DNA of 64,000 bases from Apostichopus japonicus (lineage: Eukaryota; Echinodermata; Holothuroidea; Aspidochirotida; Stichopodidae): assembly GCF_037975245.1 (NCBI RefSeq), contig NC_092565.1, positions 17,031,999-17,095,998 of the forward strand, in the 5' to 3' direction. Of this stretch, positions 1 through 10,983 are shown in pieces (position 1 is the first letter of the stretch; each line of letters opens with the position of its first letter). A program made the position numbers and the translations under genes. The notes under the pieces were generated by a model. The model was given only the letters and a program-made list of their open reading frames with translations, searched no databases and had not been told where the DNA came from.

Positions 1-363
1 GGACTCTTGGTCAGAGGGGGCGAGAATGGTCTGTATGGGCGTTTTCGACTTTATCTAAGCGGAGCGCCACCACAGGTTGGCGCAGAGCGTACAGAAATTT
101 TTTGAGTAAAGATACTCCCTAGATCGCCGGAAATGACCCTTTCCGGGCCTTGCTAATTTGCAGATAAACGAAGAATAAATAGGTGTCATCGCAAACAAAA
201 TGCAACAAATGTCAATAGGTAGATGAGAACGCAATGAAAAAGTAAATAATCGCGAATAAGTAAGAAGTGGTGAATAGCTGAAAAGGGTGCCAGCAGTCCA
301 TCTGAGTCCGTCAAGGGAGGGGGGGGGCATCCACCCCCTGACTGTATGGATGCTCAGCCATTG
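1..363 (-). mobile_element. hAT-like MITE, copy 1 (cut by window start)
   Basis: This segment is the reverse complement of the element at 7026-7421. Both share the block around GCAAGGCCCGGAAAGGGTCA and the GGTGGCGCTCC block. Read on the minus strand it begins near 363 with CAATGGCTGAGC, a degraded form of the CAGTGGCGGAGC-type terminus seen in the other copy. The opposite end lies just outside the window. It encodes nothing: the only open frame across it is broken in the second copy. A G-run of 9 lies at 319-327. The hAT assignment rests only on the CAGTGG-type terminus, so the family is tentative; that the two segments are copies of one repeat is clear. Confidence 0.6.
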
Positions 364-384
364 TCTATTCATATGATTGTAATC

Positions 385-519
385 TTGAGATATAATGCTG
401 GTGCAAAAGATCAGCAAAAGTCGTCACTGGGGTTCGAACCACCATTGCAAAAGAAAGTCTCGCTCTACAGCTAGTACAGTGCGCCAAGCCGTCGCGCCAC
501 TGTGTCGGTTGAGATATAA
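385..519 (-). repeat. Single diverged tRNA-like repeat unit
   Basis: One unit of the family that forms the large array further right, here on the minus strand. It contains the B-box core GGTTCGAACCCC (complement near 430-445) and the CAGTGGCGCGACGGCTTGGC block (complement near 482-501). About 35 bp that normally separate the TAATATCTCA-like part from the GATCTTTT part are missing. It abuts the poly-T tail of the next LINE fragment, which suggests the LINE inserted into or beside it. Confidence 0.75.
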
Positions 520-1274
520 TTTTTTTATTTTTTTTATTTATTTATTTGTTTGCCACAAAAGTACATAGTGGAGGAAGTCTTCCATAAAGATTAAAAGCTT
601 AACAATGTGGAAGACTCCCTGAAGAAAGTTAAGAAAAGCAAAGAAAAAAAAACAAAATATATATATGTGTATGAATACATACATACATATAAGTACAAAT
701 TAAATGTTCAATATATATATATAGTAATTACATACAGGTATAATTTAGTTTTAGTCAGTAACTAGCTATTATTTCCTTACAAAACCACTTCTTAAAGGAT
801 GTGACTGACTTTTTACTCTTTAAATCGTTCATTAGAAGATTCCATGCATTTGTTGCACGGTTTTGTAGGCTTAAAGTTCCAATGGTGGTGGGCATGATTA
901 GCATGCCTCGTGTTATGATTATGTACATGTATCTCTGTTACTGGTTAAAAAATTGTCAAAGGCAGCTGGTAGTAATCCATTCCAGGTCTTGTAGGCAAAT
1001 AATGCAAGCTTAACTTTAATGAGATCGTGCAATTTTAGTAAGTTGAGTTTCTTAAATAGGGGACTGGTGTGCTCACGTGGGGCTGAGTGTGTTATGTGGC
1101 GAATGGCTGCCTTTTGGAGTATTATAAGATTGTTAAGGTTGGTGTTGTATGTACCAGACCAAATAATGGAACAATAAGTGAGATAACAATAAGCGGGACA
1201 ACCAGGGTCTGGTATAGTGTTCTGAGTATGTTTTCCGATAGATAATATTTCAACTTAGATAATATGCCAACATT
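520..1274 (-). pseudogene. CR1-like LINE, 5'-truncated 3' portion
   Basis: On the minus strand this reads as the C-terminal end of a CR1/Jockey-group reverse transcriptase. A segment near 1274-1190 translates to NVGILSKLKYYL and then RTLYQTLVVP, closely matching AKSVGILSKLKFLL and KTLYQTLAVP in the nested element at 15453-16091. Further on, the translation LFAYKTWNGLLPA (around 985) matches TFAYKAWNGLLPN there. The frame is broken several times, so the copy is dead. The 3' UTR carries the inverted pair GGAGTCTTCC / GGAAGACTTCC (arms near 571-583 and 608-618). The 3' end is a TTTATTTATT-type tail (520-550, shown as its complement). It is truncated at the 5' side near 1274. Confidence 0.8.
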
Positions 1275-1277
1275 CCG

Positions 1278-1345
1278 TGCAATTATACTGCAAATAGTTG
1301 CAAAAATACTGCAAATAGTTCCGTGCAAAAATACTGCAAATAATG
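1278..1345. repeat. Short direct repeats around CAAATAGTT
   Basis: Three imperfect copies of a unit resembling CTGCAAATAGTTGCAAAAAT, with spacings of roughly 21-26 bp, lie between the truncated LINE and the first tRNA-like unit. They look like local slippage at the junction. No function is suggested. Confidence 0.55.
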
Positions 1346-2741
1346 CTGGATATCTAATAGTTAGCGCTCCTAATGCCAGCAAGAGGTGCAAAAGATCGGC
1401 AAAAGCCGTCACTGGGGTTCGAACCACCAGTGCAAAAGAGAGTCCCTCTACAGCTAGTACAGTGTGCCAAGCCGTCGCGCCACTGTGTCATTTGAGATAC
1501 AATGCTTGTTATCTAATAGTTAGGGCTCCTAATGCTAGCAAGAGGGTTCGAACCAACAAGTGAAAAAGAGAGTCTCACTCTACAGAAAGTACAGTGCGCC
1601 AAGCCGTCGAGCCACTGTAACGGCTGAGATATCAGCTGATTATTTAATAGTTAGGGCTCCTAATGCCAGCAAGAGGGTTCGAACCAACAAGTGAAAAAGA
1701 GAGTCTCACTCTACAGAAAGTACAGTGCGCCAAGCCGTCGAGCCACTGTAACGGCTGAGATATCAGCTGATTATTTAATAGTTAGGGCTCCTAATGCAAG
1801 CGGAGAGGTGTAAAAGATCGGCAAAAGACGTCATCACTGGGGTTCGAACCACCAAGTGAAAAAGAGAGTCTCGCTCTACAGCTAGTACAGTGCGCCAAGC
1901 CGTCACGCCACTGTATCGGCTGAGATAATATTAGCTGATTATTTAATAGTTAGGGCTCCTAATGCAAGCGAGAGGTGTAAAAGATCGGCAAAAGAAGTCA
2001 TCACTGGGGTTCGAACCACCAAGTGAAAAAGAGAGTCTCGCTCTACAGCTAGTACAGTGCGCCAAGCCGTCGCGCCACTGTATCGGCTCAGATATTAGCT
2101 GATTATTTAATAGTTGGGGCTCCTAATGCAAGCAGAGAGGTGTAAAAGATCGGCAAAAGACGTTATCACTGGGGTTCGAACCACCAAGTGAAAAAGAGAG
2201 TCTCGCTCTACAACTACTGCAGTGCTGAAGAGCAAGTGCGCAAGAGCAAGTGCGCCAAGCCATCGCGCCACTGTATGGATTGAGATATTAGGCCGATTAA
2301 CTAATAGTTACAGCTCCCAATGTAAGTTCGAGGTGTAACAGATAGGCAAAAGACGTCACTGGGGTTCTAACCACAAGTGCAAAAGAGAGTCTCGCTCATC
2401 AGCTAGTACAGTGCGCCAAGCCATCGCGCCACTGTATGGATTGAGATATTAGGCTGATTAACTAATAGTTACAGCTCCCAATGTAAGCACGAGGTGTAAA
2501 AGATCGGCAAACGACGTCACTGGGGTTCGAACCACCAGTGCAAAAGAGAGTCTCGCTCATCAGCTAGTACAGTGCGCCAAGCCATCGCGCCACTGTATGG
2601 ATTGAGATATTAGGCCGATTAACTAATAGTTACAGCTCCCAATGTAAGCACGAGCTGTAAAAGAGCGGCAAAAGACGTCACTGGGGTTCGAACCACCAGT
2701 GCAAAAGAGAGTCTCGCTCATCAGCTAGTACAGTGCGCCAA
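1340..2741 (-). repeat. Minus-strand cluster of diverged tRNA-like units
   Basis: About nine units of the tRNA-like family lie head to tail in the orientation opposite to the main array. The B-box core (complement GGGTTCGAACC) recurs near 1407, 1545, 1676, 1839, 2007, 2171, 2521 and 2684; the copy near 2363 is mutated (GGTTCTAACC). Spacing of the TAAAAGATCG word is 167, 165, 193, 161 and 161 bp. Two consecutive units near 1541 and 1672 are short (131 bp) and lack the GATCTTTT-GACGTC part. The 193-bp unit carries a small duplication of AGAGCAAGTGCGC near 2227-2255. Units on the left contain TAGTTAGGGCTCCTAATG; those on the right contain TAGTTACAGCTCCCAATG and a TGGATTGAG form, nearer to the main satellite. 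The cluster ends abruptly at about 2741. Confidence 0.85.
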
Positions 2742-3922
2742 GAGTCATGACCAAAAAATTCTGAGAGGACATTACCCAAAACTGTCAGCTTTTGGTTAAT
2801 ATATATATGCTTATGTTGTGGTTTGATTTTATGGTATTTTGTTTCAATTACTTTCAACTTCGCTCTTTAAAGAGAAAACTGTTATAACTGTAATTCAGGA
2901 AAAATTGTGATTTTTCTCACGATACTCTAATTTTTCTAAATTATAACATCATCAATATCATTAAAAACTTGTCTGATTATAGTAAATTTTATGTTTATAA
3001 AGATAATAACGACAGAATGCCCAAAATGTAGCAGCAAAGGAGTGGCGCCACCGTTAAGAAAAGAACGACTTTCGGAACATTTATAGATTGTCACACTTTT
3101 CTACCATCTTGAATATAATTTCCAGAATAGTTTAAGGTCTGGTCAATTCTAATTCATAAATTGCAGATATCAATTATGTTTTTTTTTATTTAGAATATAA
3201 GTTCTGTACTGTAATTTGAAAATTTGCTACCTTTGGCAACCGTGAAACGTGAACAGACCCAATTTCGAAGACGCTGATGTCAAACTCAAAGGTATAACAA
3301 ACTTTCGGAAAATTTTGAAGACTTGTAGCGAGACTTGTACAGTAAACTGCGAGAGTTGACAGGCCTGCAAAACCCTAGCAATAGTAATTGACTTTTGTTG
3401 TAAATGATATTTGCTGAAGTACTGAGCCTAGTCTAAGTCTTTAACCCTATCGTTTTAAATTTTAGCCAGTGGCAGTAGGCCAAATTGTTTAGGCCTAATG
3501 GAGATTTGGCTGGAACTGTAACTGTGTAAGGCCTAGCTAATTTAGAACTAGCCGTATGGCTGATAAGTCTGTTAACCAATCTTCAATCAAAGCGTTGTTG
3601 CATAGCATGCTAGGTGCTTACCCTAGTAGGAGTATCTTAGGCTAAGCCATTACCATCTTCCATACCTATTGCAATACCACCTGACTCCCCTGTTGTTGGC
3701 CAAAAAAGGGGATTTGGATATCTACCCCATTTGGTAATGATAGGCATACTTAATGCTCCTCTGCACAAATTCATGATTAAACACACAGAGTATTATTTCA
3801 GTGGTCAAGCCAAACATGTCTTCACGCACAGGAAAGTAGTGCTGGCCATTAGATTTAGGTAGTGTTTACAATCATACATGTTGACTGATGAATTAATTAG
3901 GTGCGCTCAAGGATGAATCCTA
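2742..3922. other. Unique AT-rich sequence, no feature recognised
   Basis: I find no coding region, RNA gene or repeat of the families seen elsewhere in the window. The stretch is AT-rich with a few TAGGCCT/AGGCCTA words. It could contain regulatory or intronic DNA of a gene outside the window, but nothing here demonstrates that. Confidence 0.5.
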
Positions 3923-3924
3923 TA

Positions 3925-3954
3925 GCCTGTTCCCACGAACGCGGGCTTGCTTCA
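3925..3954 (+). repeat. Left terminal inverted repeat of the 4.5-kb candidate
   Basis: It starts GCCTGTTCCCACGAACG and is preceded by TA. It matches the reverse complement of 8422-8451 at 27 of 30 positions; the mismatches are at the first base and at two bases in the middle. Confidence 0.65.
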
Positions 3955-4995
3955 CTCTTGATCGACCTATCGAGGCTTGGGCAAGTTGATCCACCCTTTT
4001 ACTCCGTGGGAACGGAGCAAGCCCGAGCTTGATCAAGCCCCTCATGAGAGGTGGGGTTAGGACAGCTAAGCCCGGGTGAACGTTAATCAATGTAAATAAA
4101 CTATTGCCTTGGGGTGTAAAAGATACGATGGATTTTATCAGTTGTGGTTTCCGTCGCTTGCTTATTTCTGTATCGACATAAATTGTGTCTATTTCCATAT
4201 TGGTTGTGCATATGTACAATGGACCAATGCAGCGAGAATGAAGGAATAACGTAAGGCATTGCTGAGTAGTACACAGTGTATAGCTGCCCGTGTATATCCG
4301 CATACAGTACATACAGTATAAAGTTTGAGCTGCATATGGGAGAGCAAGGCTACGGCAGAATGGTCAGCAAAATAAAGTACAAACTGAAAAATTTAAGCTA
4401 GTCTTACTGGCTTCTATTTTATCGATACTCAGGAACATAATATGTAGCATCCCAACTAACACGTAGCCTAGTTACTAACTCATCAGGCCCGTAAAATTTT
4501 ACAATCCAATAGGCCTATATAAAAGAAAAATTTGTAAATCACATACCAAAGTAAAAATAAAAGGATAACTAGATGGCATGCATTCTGGATTTCAGTCAAA
4601 CAAGAGCCACATCACACGTTTGTTAACTTAAAAAGACAAGAATTACAATTGACCGTCAAGAATTATTGCTGTGTACATATCCCGATGCGGGAACATGTTT
4701 ATAGACATTGAACCAATGTGCTGAACTTTTTCCCTCCGTTTAGACTGCGGTGTCCCCAAGTCAAAATCATGGTCAATGAAGCTCATAGTAAACGTTCATA
4801 TAAGGGAATATAGGTGGAGTATACATTTGCTATCTTTCAGCGTTGATAAATGACGTTTACCTGTTGAAATATGTGATTGGTTAATTGCTATCATCTTAAA
4901 ACATAAAACACAAGTCAACTAGCGACCCAGATACTGACGCAGGACCAGCTGCTTAATAGTGCAGAGCTCGAACTGCAATCGTGGCACGGTGCCAA
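3955..4995. other. Non-coding interior, no gene recognised
   Basis: AT-rich sequence between the left inverted repeat and the foldback element. Short open frames exist, but none has a recognisable domain or is supported by codon pattern. It holds the partial inverted echo at 4005-4022 and otherwise nothing I can name. Confidence 0.45.
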
Positions 4996-4999
4996 ATAT

Positions 5000-5645
5000 T
5001 TGGGGGTACACATTGTCAGTCCGACACGTTTTCAGTCCGAAAATAACATACACGTTTTGAGTCCGATAAAAACGAGTTTTCAGTCCGACACGTTTTCAGT
5101 CCGAAAATAAAATACACGTTTTTAGTCCGAAAAAACAAGTTTTCAGTCCGACACCTTTTCAGTCCGAAAATAAAATACACGTTTTCAGTCCGAAAATAAA
5201 ATACACGTTTTAAGTCCGAAAAAGTAAGTGACTACGCACCATCCATGACATCCTACGACCGAACAAGAACTCCCACCTCGCATTCCAGCGTTGTTTATTG
5301 GTGATATTATGGCATTAAAACTGTTTTCATTGCCCAACTGAAAACGTGTATCGCATTTTCGGACTGAAAAACGTGTATTACACGTTTTCAATCTGAAAAC
5401 GTGTATTTTATTTTCAGACTGAAATCGTGTATTTCATTTTCGGACTGAAAAACGTGCATTACAAGTTTCAGTCTGAAAACGTGTATTTCATTTTCGGACT
5501 GAGAACGTGTATTTCATTTTCGGACTGAGAACGTGTATTTCATTTTCGGACTGAGAACGTGTATTTTATTTTCGGACTGAAAACGTGTATATATTTTATT
5601 TTCGGACTGAAAACTTGTCGGACTGAGGGGTGTACCCCCCCCCAA
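5000..5645. mobile_element. Foldback-like element with tandem-repeat arms
   Basis: The left arm (about 5015-5222) consists of roughly ten copies of a 26-bp unit containing CAGTCCGAAAATAAAATACA. The right arm (about 5336-5625) holds roughly a dozen reverse-complement copies (TTTTCGGACTGAGAACGTGT) with an exact 26-bp period in its best part. A spacer of about 113 bp (5223-5335) is unrelated. Outer ends are also inverted: TTGGGGGTACAC on the left against GTGTACCCCCCCCCCAA on the right. ATAT flanks both sides (4996-4999 and 5646-5649), a possible 4-bp target duplication. The single strand could fold into a very long hairpin. Foldback-class elements, including TU elements reported from sea urchin, have this organisation. 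No transposase is encoded. Confidence 0.75.
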
Positions 5646-5651
5646 ATATCA

Positions 5652-6276
5652 GACTTTCAACGAATAGAAGATGGATTGAAGTTGCGCATAAACTTTGTGA
5701 CGATTGTTTAAAAAAATTGTGAAAGCATATGAATTCAAACTGAATAAAGGGGATATATGTTGGTACAGTTATTACACATGGAATAGTTGTAACCGCAGTA
5801 ATCGTTATAAATGGAATATATTTAAGAAATTTACTGAGATAAAATTCACGGATCAACTTTACAGCAAAAGGATAAACAACGAAGAGTCTTCTGTTCAAAC
5901 CTTCGTCGTGTTACACAAAAACCACAAAAACACCGATGCACTACATATATATATGACGGCTCAACGATTTTTTTAAAACATATATAATTTATATTGAATT
6001 TCACCGAAAATTAACAAAGAAATTAATCTGTATTCAAACGTGGTATTTGTCGTGATTACTGCAGGAACTGTATGGATCGTGGGTTATGTCGCCATCTGCA
6101 TTTGCGAAGATGACGTCACGTTCTCTACTGTTCAAGTATATTTGAAATATCTATCCTAAACGATTAAAAATCATTTCTCTGTCAAACGCATATTTGGAAA
6201 ATTATTTATTGGTTTTAAGGTAACGTCTAAGGGCTACCAGACAATTCTTTTAAAGATAGCATACTGTTGTTTAACT
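5652..6276. other. Non-coding AT-rich stretch
   Basis: No gene, RNA or known repeat is visible. Overlapping short frames on both strands near 5596-5976 have no family features and are not called. Confidence 0.4.
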
Positions 6277-6290
6277 GGGGGGGGGGGGGG
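6277..6290 (+). repeat. G homopolymer of 14
   Basis: An uninterrupted run of 14 G. Its length is liable to assembly or sequencing error. A second G/C-rich palindromic patch with GGGGGAACGTTCCCCC lies near 6553-6568. Confidence 0.9.
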
Positions 6291-7025
6291 ACTATCGAGA
6301 TTTTGGCAGGGCAGCCAGTTTTTAATTTCCCGCCGATTTGTAAAGTGTAAAAAATGATTTATAAACTCTGCTTAGGAGTCATAATTGTACCACGTTATCT
6401 TACATCTGATCATAAGGGGATGTACCGTACTTTTTCTTCAAATAGTTATGCGTAGGCCTACCAGGTGAGATGAATGTATATTTAGCCAGCATTAATTGAT
6501 CTAGTAACAAAGGAAAGGGCGGCGGAACCTGGGGGGGCACAGGGGGAACGTTCCCCCCCATTTTTCCTCAGGATAAAAATGTGTCCTTTCTCTACATAAA
6601 AAATTGTACTCTTGATCACTAATCCTAACTTAGAAGTATTAATGAATTTCTGTGGGTCAAACTCAAATGTTTACTACCACAAGGCTTCTAACATTCTGGT
6701 GAGTGCCATTAGGCATATTCAATGTGTCAAAAAAATCCTAATACATTTCCAAAAATACATTGCTAAATTACATTGTGACTTTGTAATAAGCAGAAGCCAT
6801 TTATAGCCTACTATGAATAATGAGTTTAGTTTTTATATCCCATAACCTATACCCCATCCTTTCTTATTTTGTATACATACATACATGTATCGATCGTGTG
6901 TGTATGGACTTGAACTTTATAATGTTTTCACCTCAATTTGTCTCGAAAGAAAACTTGTTCCTTGTTTCCAATGTGCACATTGGATATTGCAGGTCTAGTA
7001 TGCATATTTCCTTGAGGAGTGGGTG
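6291..7025. other. Non-coding stretch before the second MITE
   Basis: Apart from the GGGGGAACGTTCCCCC palindrome near 6553-6568, with GGCGGCGGAACC just upstream, no gene or repeat is recognised. That patch resembles the GC-rich end of a hAT-like MITE, but I found no partner end. Confidence 0.4.
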
Positions 7026-7421
7026 CGGTGGTGGAGCGTCCATACAGCCAGAGGGGCGGATATGCCCCCCTGACGGACTCAAATTGACTGCTGGCGCCCT
7101 TTTCAGCTTTTTACCACTTTTTACTTATTCGCAATTATTGACTATTTTATTGCGCTCTCAAGTACCTATTGACATTTTCACATTTTGTTGGTGTAATTTT
7201 CTGACAAAATAGCGTTGACACCTATTTATTCTTTGTTTATCTGCAATTAGCAAGGCCCGGAAAGGGTCATTACCGGCAATCTAGGGAGTATCTTTACTCA
7301 AAAAATTTCTGTACGCTCCGCGCCAACCTGTGGTGGCGCTCCACTTAGATAGTGTCGAAAGCGCCCCCGGCCTACAAACCATTCTCGCCCCCCCTGACCA
7401 TTACCTCAAGCTCCGCCACTG
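7026..7421 (+). mobile_element. hAT-like MITE, copy 2 (complete, about 396 bp)
   Basis: The termini are inverted: CGGTGGTGGAGC on the left and GCTCCGCCACTG on the right, i.e. CAGTGGCGGAGC-type ends. The interior matches the inverted copy at 1-363. No frame is conserved between the copies, so it is non-autonomous. Flanking 8-mers (AGTGGGTG and AGGTGGGG) are similar but not identical, so the target duplication is unproven. CAGTGG-type ends are common in hAT elements; the superfamily is inferred from that alone. Confidence 0.6.
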
Positions 7422-7543
7422 AGGTGGGGGCGTTGATGGAGTGATGTGTATGTACGCAAATAAGATAATTATAAAGGGTACTTAATATCAGGCTGCATCA
7501 GTCCAATCGAATTTCTGCAAAGTGCCCTTCGACGTCGGTGCCT

Positions 7544-7560
7544 CCCCCCCCCCCCCCCCC
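7544..7560 (+). repeat. C homopolymer of 17
   Basis: An uninterrupted run of 17 C, presumably slippage-prone and of uncertain true length. Confidence 0.9.
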
Positions 7561-8421
7561 AGATTAAAAGTGCTTCCGCAACCCTTGAACAAAGGTGGAG
7601 TGTTATAGACCTACAAAGAATAGTCGATGAGGCGAATGTTCGTAAAAGCACACCAAAACCAATACGTTCACTTCGAATACTGCGAACACATGTATTAGAA
7701 AGTAATAATATGAAATGTGCCACCATAAAGCGTTTAGTCTACACGCCATAACTTCTTTGATGCAATACTAGCAAAGTACACTGCAGTGGAATTTCTTGTT
7801 GGCAACTTGCCAAGAAAAGTTTTTACATCTATGTCAAGTCCAATGGTACAGTATAAACAGGTGCGGACATCGAGCCCAACTCAACCATTTTGTGTTAGGG
7901 GTTAAATATTTCTTTTGGGTAAAGTGTGCAAACAGATTTTTTTTTCCAGAGTTGTTGGAACAATTGTACGCACACAAAGTCGGCATATCTGCTAGATAGA
8001 ATTGATATGATTATATTTAGACTTTCCATTTTATTTCACTTTCATTTTGGAAACTATGAGAGATTTGTTTTACTTAACCCCTGCGAAAAGTCGTAGCACT
8101 CAAAATATTGCGCTTCAGATACGAACAATAATTTCCCTGCCCAGTGCATTGACTTTTTCAAAGGTGGTAAACGTTGGCCGTATCGGGAAAGCTACGGTAG
8201 AAAATAGCGCGTGTGCGCTGCTTGGATGATATATACCCCCGCGAAAAGACTCACTGCATAGCTGTCGATCACTGCTCGTATTCTCTATTGCAATAACCAG
8301 GTTTGGACCTTTTCCAAGGTTTTCCAAGCCTGCCGCTATGCCCGGAGTTAACTCGTTGAAACACGGGTTCAAATTACAGGGCTTATCTGCGGTAACAGTT
8401 TTAGCTCCACCTATACTTGCT
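7561..8421. other. Non-coding stretch, no gene recognised
   Basis: Short frames on both strands (for example 8047-8229 plus and 8115-8435 minus) overlap each other, and the latter runs into the inverted repeat at 8422-8451. None shows a domain. I see no RNA gene here. Confidence 0.45.
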
Positions 8422-8451
8422 TGAAGCAAGACCACGTTCGTGGGAACAGGG
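8422..8451 (-). repeat. Right terminal inverted repeat of the 4.5-kb candidate
   Basis: It ends CGTTCGTGGGAACAGGG and is followed by TA. It is the inverted partner of 3925-3954. Confidence 0.65.
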
Positions 8452-9360
8452 TACTAGTGGCAGTATTTGGGGTAGTTTATGCTATCACGTAACAAATTCT
8501 GAATGCTCGAGTGAATTTAAGGAGTACTGTTTATCTACATAGTCTAGACAGTCTTGGCCTTCATGCATAGCATTAGACCTAGTATGCATGTACTGCTATG
8601 CCCATAGTAGTAGGCTACTTCTCATGGCCATATTCACTTTCAATTCCTATGATCGAGCGAGATACACAGCTAATTTGGCCTGACTTTAGAATCCGCTAAT
8701 TGTCTACATATAGGTCCAGCTACAGTCAGACTTTAGAATCTTGGTTACATTGGTTGCACCAGTGGCATAACTAGGTCTATATAGACTAGGCTAGGCTTGT
8801 TATAACTCAGTCGTATGCCGAGACTTAGCAAGGCATCTAGGCCTATGCTTGTTTGCTTTGATCTCAAATATGTAGTAAGCCAAGCCTAAAAATGGAACTG
8901 AACAGGAAATCCTGGATTTTATGACCAAAACATGCCGATCTACTCTTACTGTCGTATAGTTGTTGAAGCCTAGCCTAGTACCGAGTGGTAGTACTAGTAG
9001 TGCCTATGGCCCTATGCCTACAGTATCCCCACCAACGAGTGATCCCCACCTCACACAGCTTGGTAGGCCTCTAGACCGTCATGCAGTTGAAATTTTGTCT
9101 CCCAAATCATTCGTCTTTGTACTTTGGTAGGTTAACCAAAGAAACGAACTCCATCTCAATTTCGCTGGCTACATCAGGCCGCACAGCAAGGCAAGATATT
9201 TACTTTAAAGCAATACAAAACCATTGTTAGCCTACGCACGTTTTTTTCATACAAAATATGTGTTGAAAGGGCAGTGTGGTTTGCACATTGCAAAAAGTTT
9301 TTCATTTAGGGTGGCATACTCTTATTAGAGTCAATATCCATCCGCCCAATTGTTTTGCTT
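8452..9360. other. Unique sequence rich in TAGGCCT words
   Basis: No coding or repeat feature is recognised. Frequent TAGGCCTA / CTAGGC / GCCTAGT words give it a distinctive composition that also appears near 3430-3640. Confidence 0.4.
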
Positions 9361-9500
9361 TTTGATTTATTTATTTGTCTTTCACGTGTAAATTTACAGT
9401 GTGAAGGAAGTCTTCCAAAAAGCGTACAACAGCTTAACAAAGTAGAAGACTCCCTGTATAAAGGAAAGAAGAAAAGTATTTACATAATTGTTATTATGTG
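9361..9500 (-). mobile_element. CR1-like LINE 3' tail fragment
   Basis: The reverse complement is almost identical to the 3' UTR of the nested LINE at 16190-16300, including ATGTAAATACTTTTCTTCTT and TTACACGTGAAA. It keeps the inverted pair that forms a 3' hairpin (arms near 9405-9415 and 9444-9454) and ends in an AAATAAATAAATC-type tail. No coding part remains, so it is a severely 5'-truncated insertion. The close match implies recent activity of this subfamily. Confidence 0.85.
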
Positions 9501-10140
9501 TTAAATACATTGTTATTCTTTCTCAGGAAAAGTTCCAAAAATCAGCAGGAGAACATATTTTTTTGACCCATTATCAATCATGATCTTGGTTTTTTTTTGT
9601 GGCTTGCATTGCATGTTGAAGAGCATAAATGAAAATACGTATCGAGCAAAAATTGGGTCAATTTAAAGGCATTGAAGACTCGCCCCAAACCGCGTGCGGC
9701 CATCTGAAAAAGTTAACTTTCCGTGGCTTGCAAGTGACGATTTGTTCGCGTCGCTACAAAATACAGACAGTAGAGTAATGAAACGTGATACCTTGTTATA
9801 TTTAGCTGGACCTAAGATGTCCATTACTGTATTGTTTGTACACTGTGCTGTAGGTATTGACCGCAGCTGTATGTACTGACTGTACACTAGTGTCTAATTA
9901 CCGATGGTAGCTAGCTGTGTGTATTTTCTGAGATCGATGGTGGTGTCTAACATATTTGTTACATCTCATTCGAAACTAGGTCAGATAACCGGCATTATAC
10001 GTTTTTTCTTTGCGCGAGTCTTCACACCCTTTAAGTCCCCTTTAGGCCACGAGAGGAAATGCTTATCCAACCAATTTTATATAACCCTCTCTTACGTGAA
10101 GAGAACGTTGAAACTCTTTTTAACAGTATTTTTATTGATG
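9501..10140. other. Non-coding stretch, no gene recognised
   Basis: Frames at 9663-9887 (minus) and 9694-9879 (plus) mirror each other and have no family features. The longer plus frame from 9904 is open only because it runs into the microsatellite. Confidence 0.45.
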
Positions 10141-10486
<346 letters not shown>

Positions 10487-10983
10487 GGTCTATCATAACG
10501 CATGTGTGTGTACGGACGCCTTAAAAAGTTGTACAATTGTGCTTTGAAACCAACAAATACGGACGCACCCATCATTTCTTGAGATTGTTCCCATCTGCAT
10601 GAAAAAAGGCGCCCCACAACCTTACGCCCCACCCGGCCTCTAATCGCTACCCTATGAGTTTCGAAACTTAATTAAAGACCTTCGCCCGTAGTACCAAAAC
10701 CTTGACAAAATCCGACAACACACCACTTCATCAATAACAAGTGATCGGGTTGTGTATAAGTGACGTCTAGAGGTCGTCAACTGACCTGCTGTACATGGAG
10801 TGTGACCACTCCCGATTTTGCAATTTCCAAGAACAGGGTCCGAAAATTACCAAGAAATCGCAAGGACACTGTACTTAATATCTAGCGATATCTAGGTATG
10901 GAAATGCCAAGATCTTCCCTAAACTGAAGTCAGATAGAGAATATAAGCCTTCTGTTTGTAATGAAAAAATTGTTGGACCTTTT
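10487..10983. other. Non-coding stretch before the plus-strand repeats
   Basis: No gene or repeat family is recognised between the microsatellite and the first tRNA-like unit. Confidence 0.45.

Larger units (their letters stand above)
3925..8451. mobile_element. Candidate 4.5-kb TA-flanked inverted-repeat transposon
   Basis: The ends form a 30-bp terminal inverted repeat, 3925-3954 against 8422-8451, identical at 27 of 30 positions. The shared core is CCTGTTCCCACGAACG followed by CTTGCTTCA. Each end is directly flanked by TA (3923-3924 and 8452-8453), the target duplication expected of Tc1/mariner-type and some other cut-and-paste elements. No transposase frame is recognisable inside, so it would be a non-autonomous or gutted element. 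Interior insertions at 5000-5645 and 7026-7421 would be younger. A partial inverted echo of the left end (CGTGGGAACGGAGCAAGC near 4005-4022) shows the left end is itself complex. The alternative is two unrelated inverted copies of a short MITE. Confidence 0.5.

Noticed and set aside
55-417. 120-codon minus-strand frame
   Set aside because: It lies in the MITE, and the equivalent sequence in the copy at 7026-7421 does not preserve it.
1264-1563. 99-codon plus-strand frame
   Set aside because: It is antisense to the LINE fragment and crosses into tRNA-like units; no domain.
3920-4312. 130-codon minus-strand frame
   Set aside because: It runs through the terminal inverted repeat of the 4.5-kb candidate and shows no recognisable family.
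8115-8435. 106-codon minus-strand frame as a transposase remnant
   Set aside because: It overlaps the right inverted repeat, but no transposase motif (for example a DDE pattern) can be seen.
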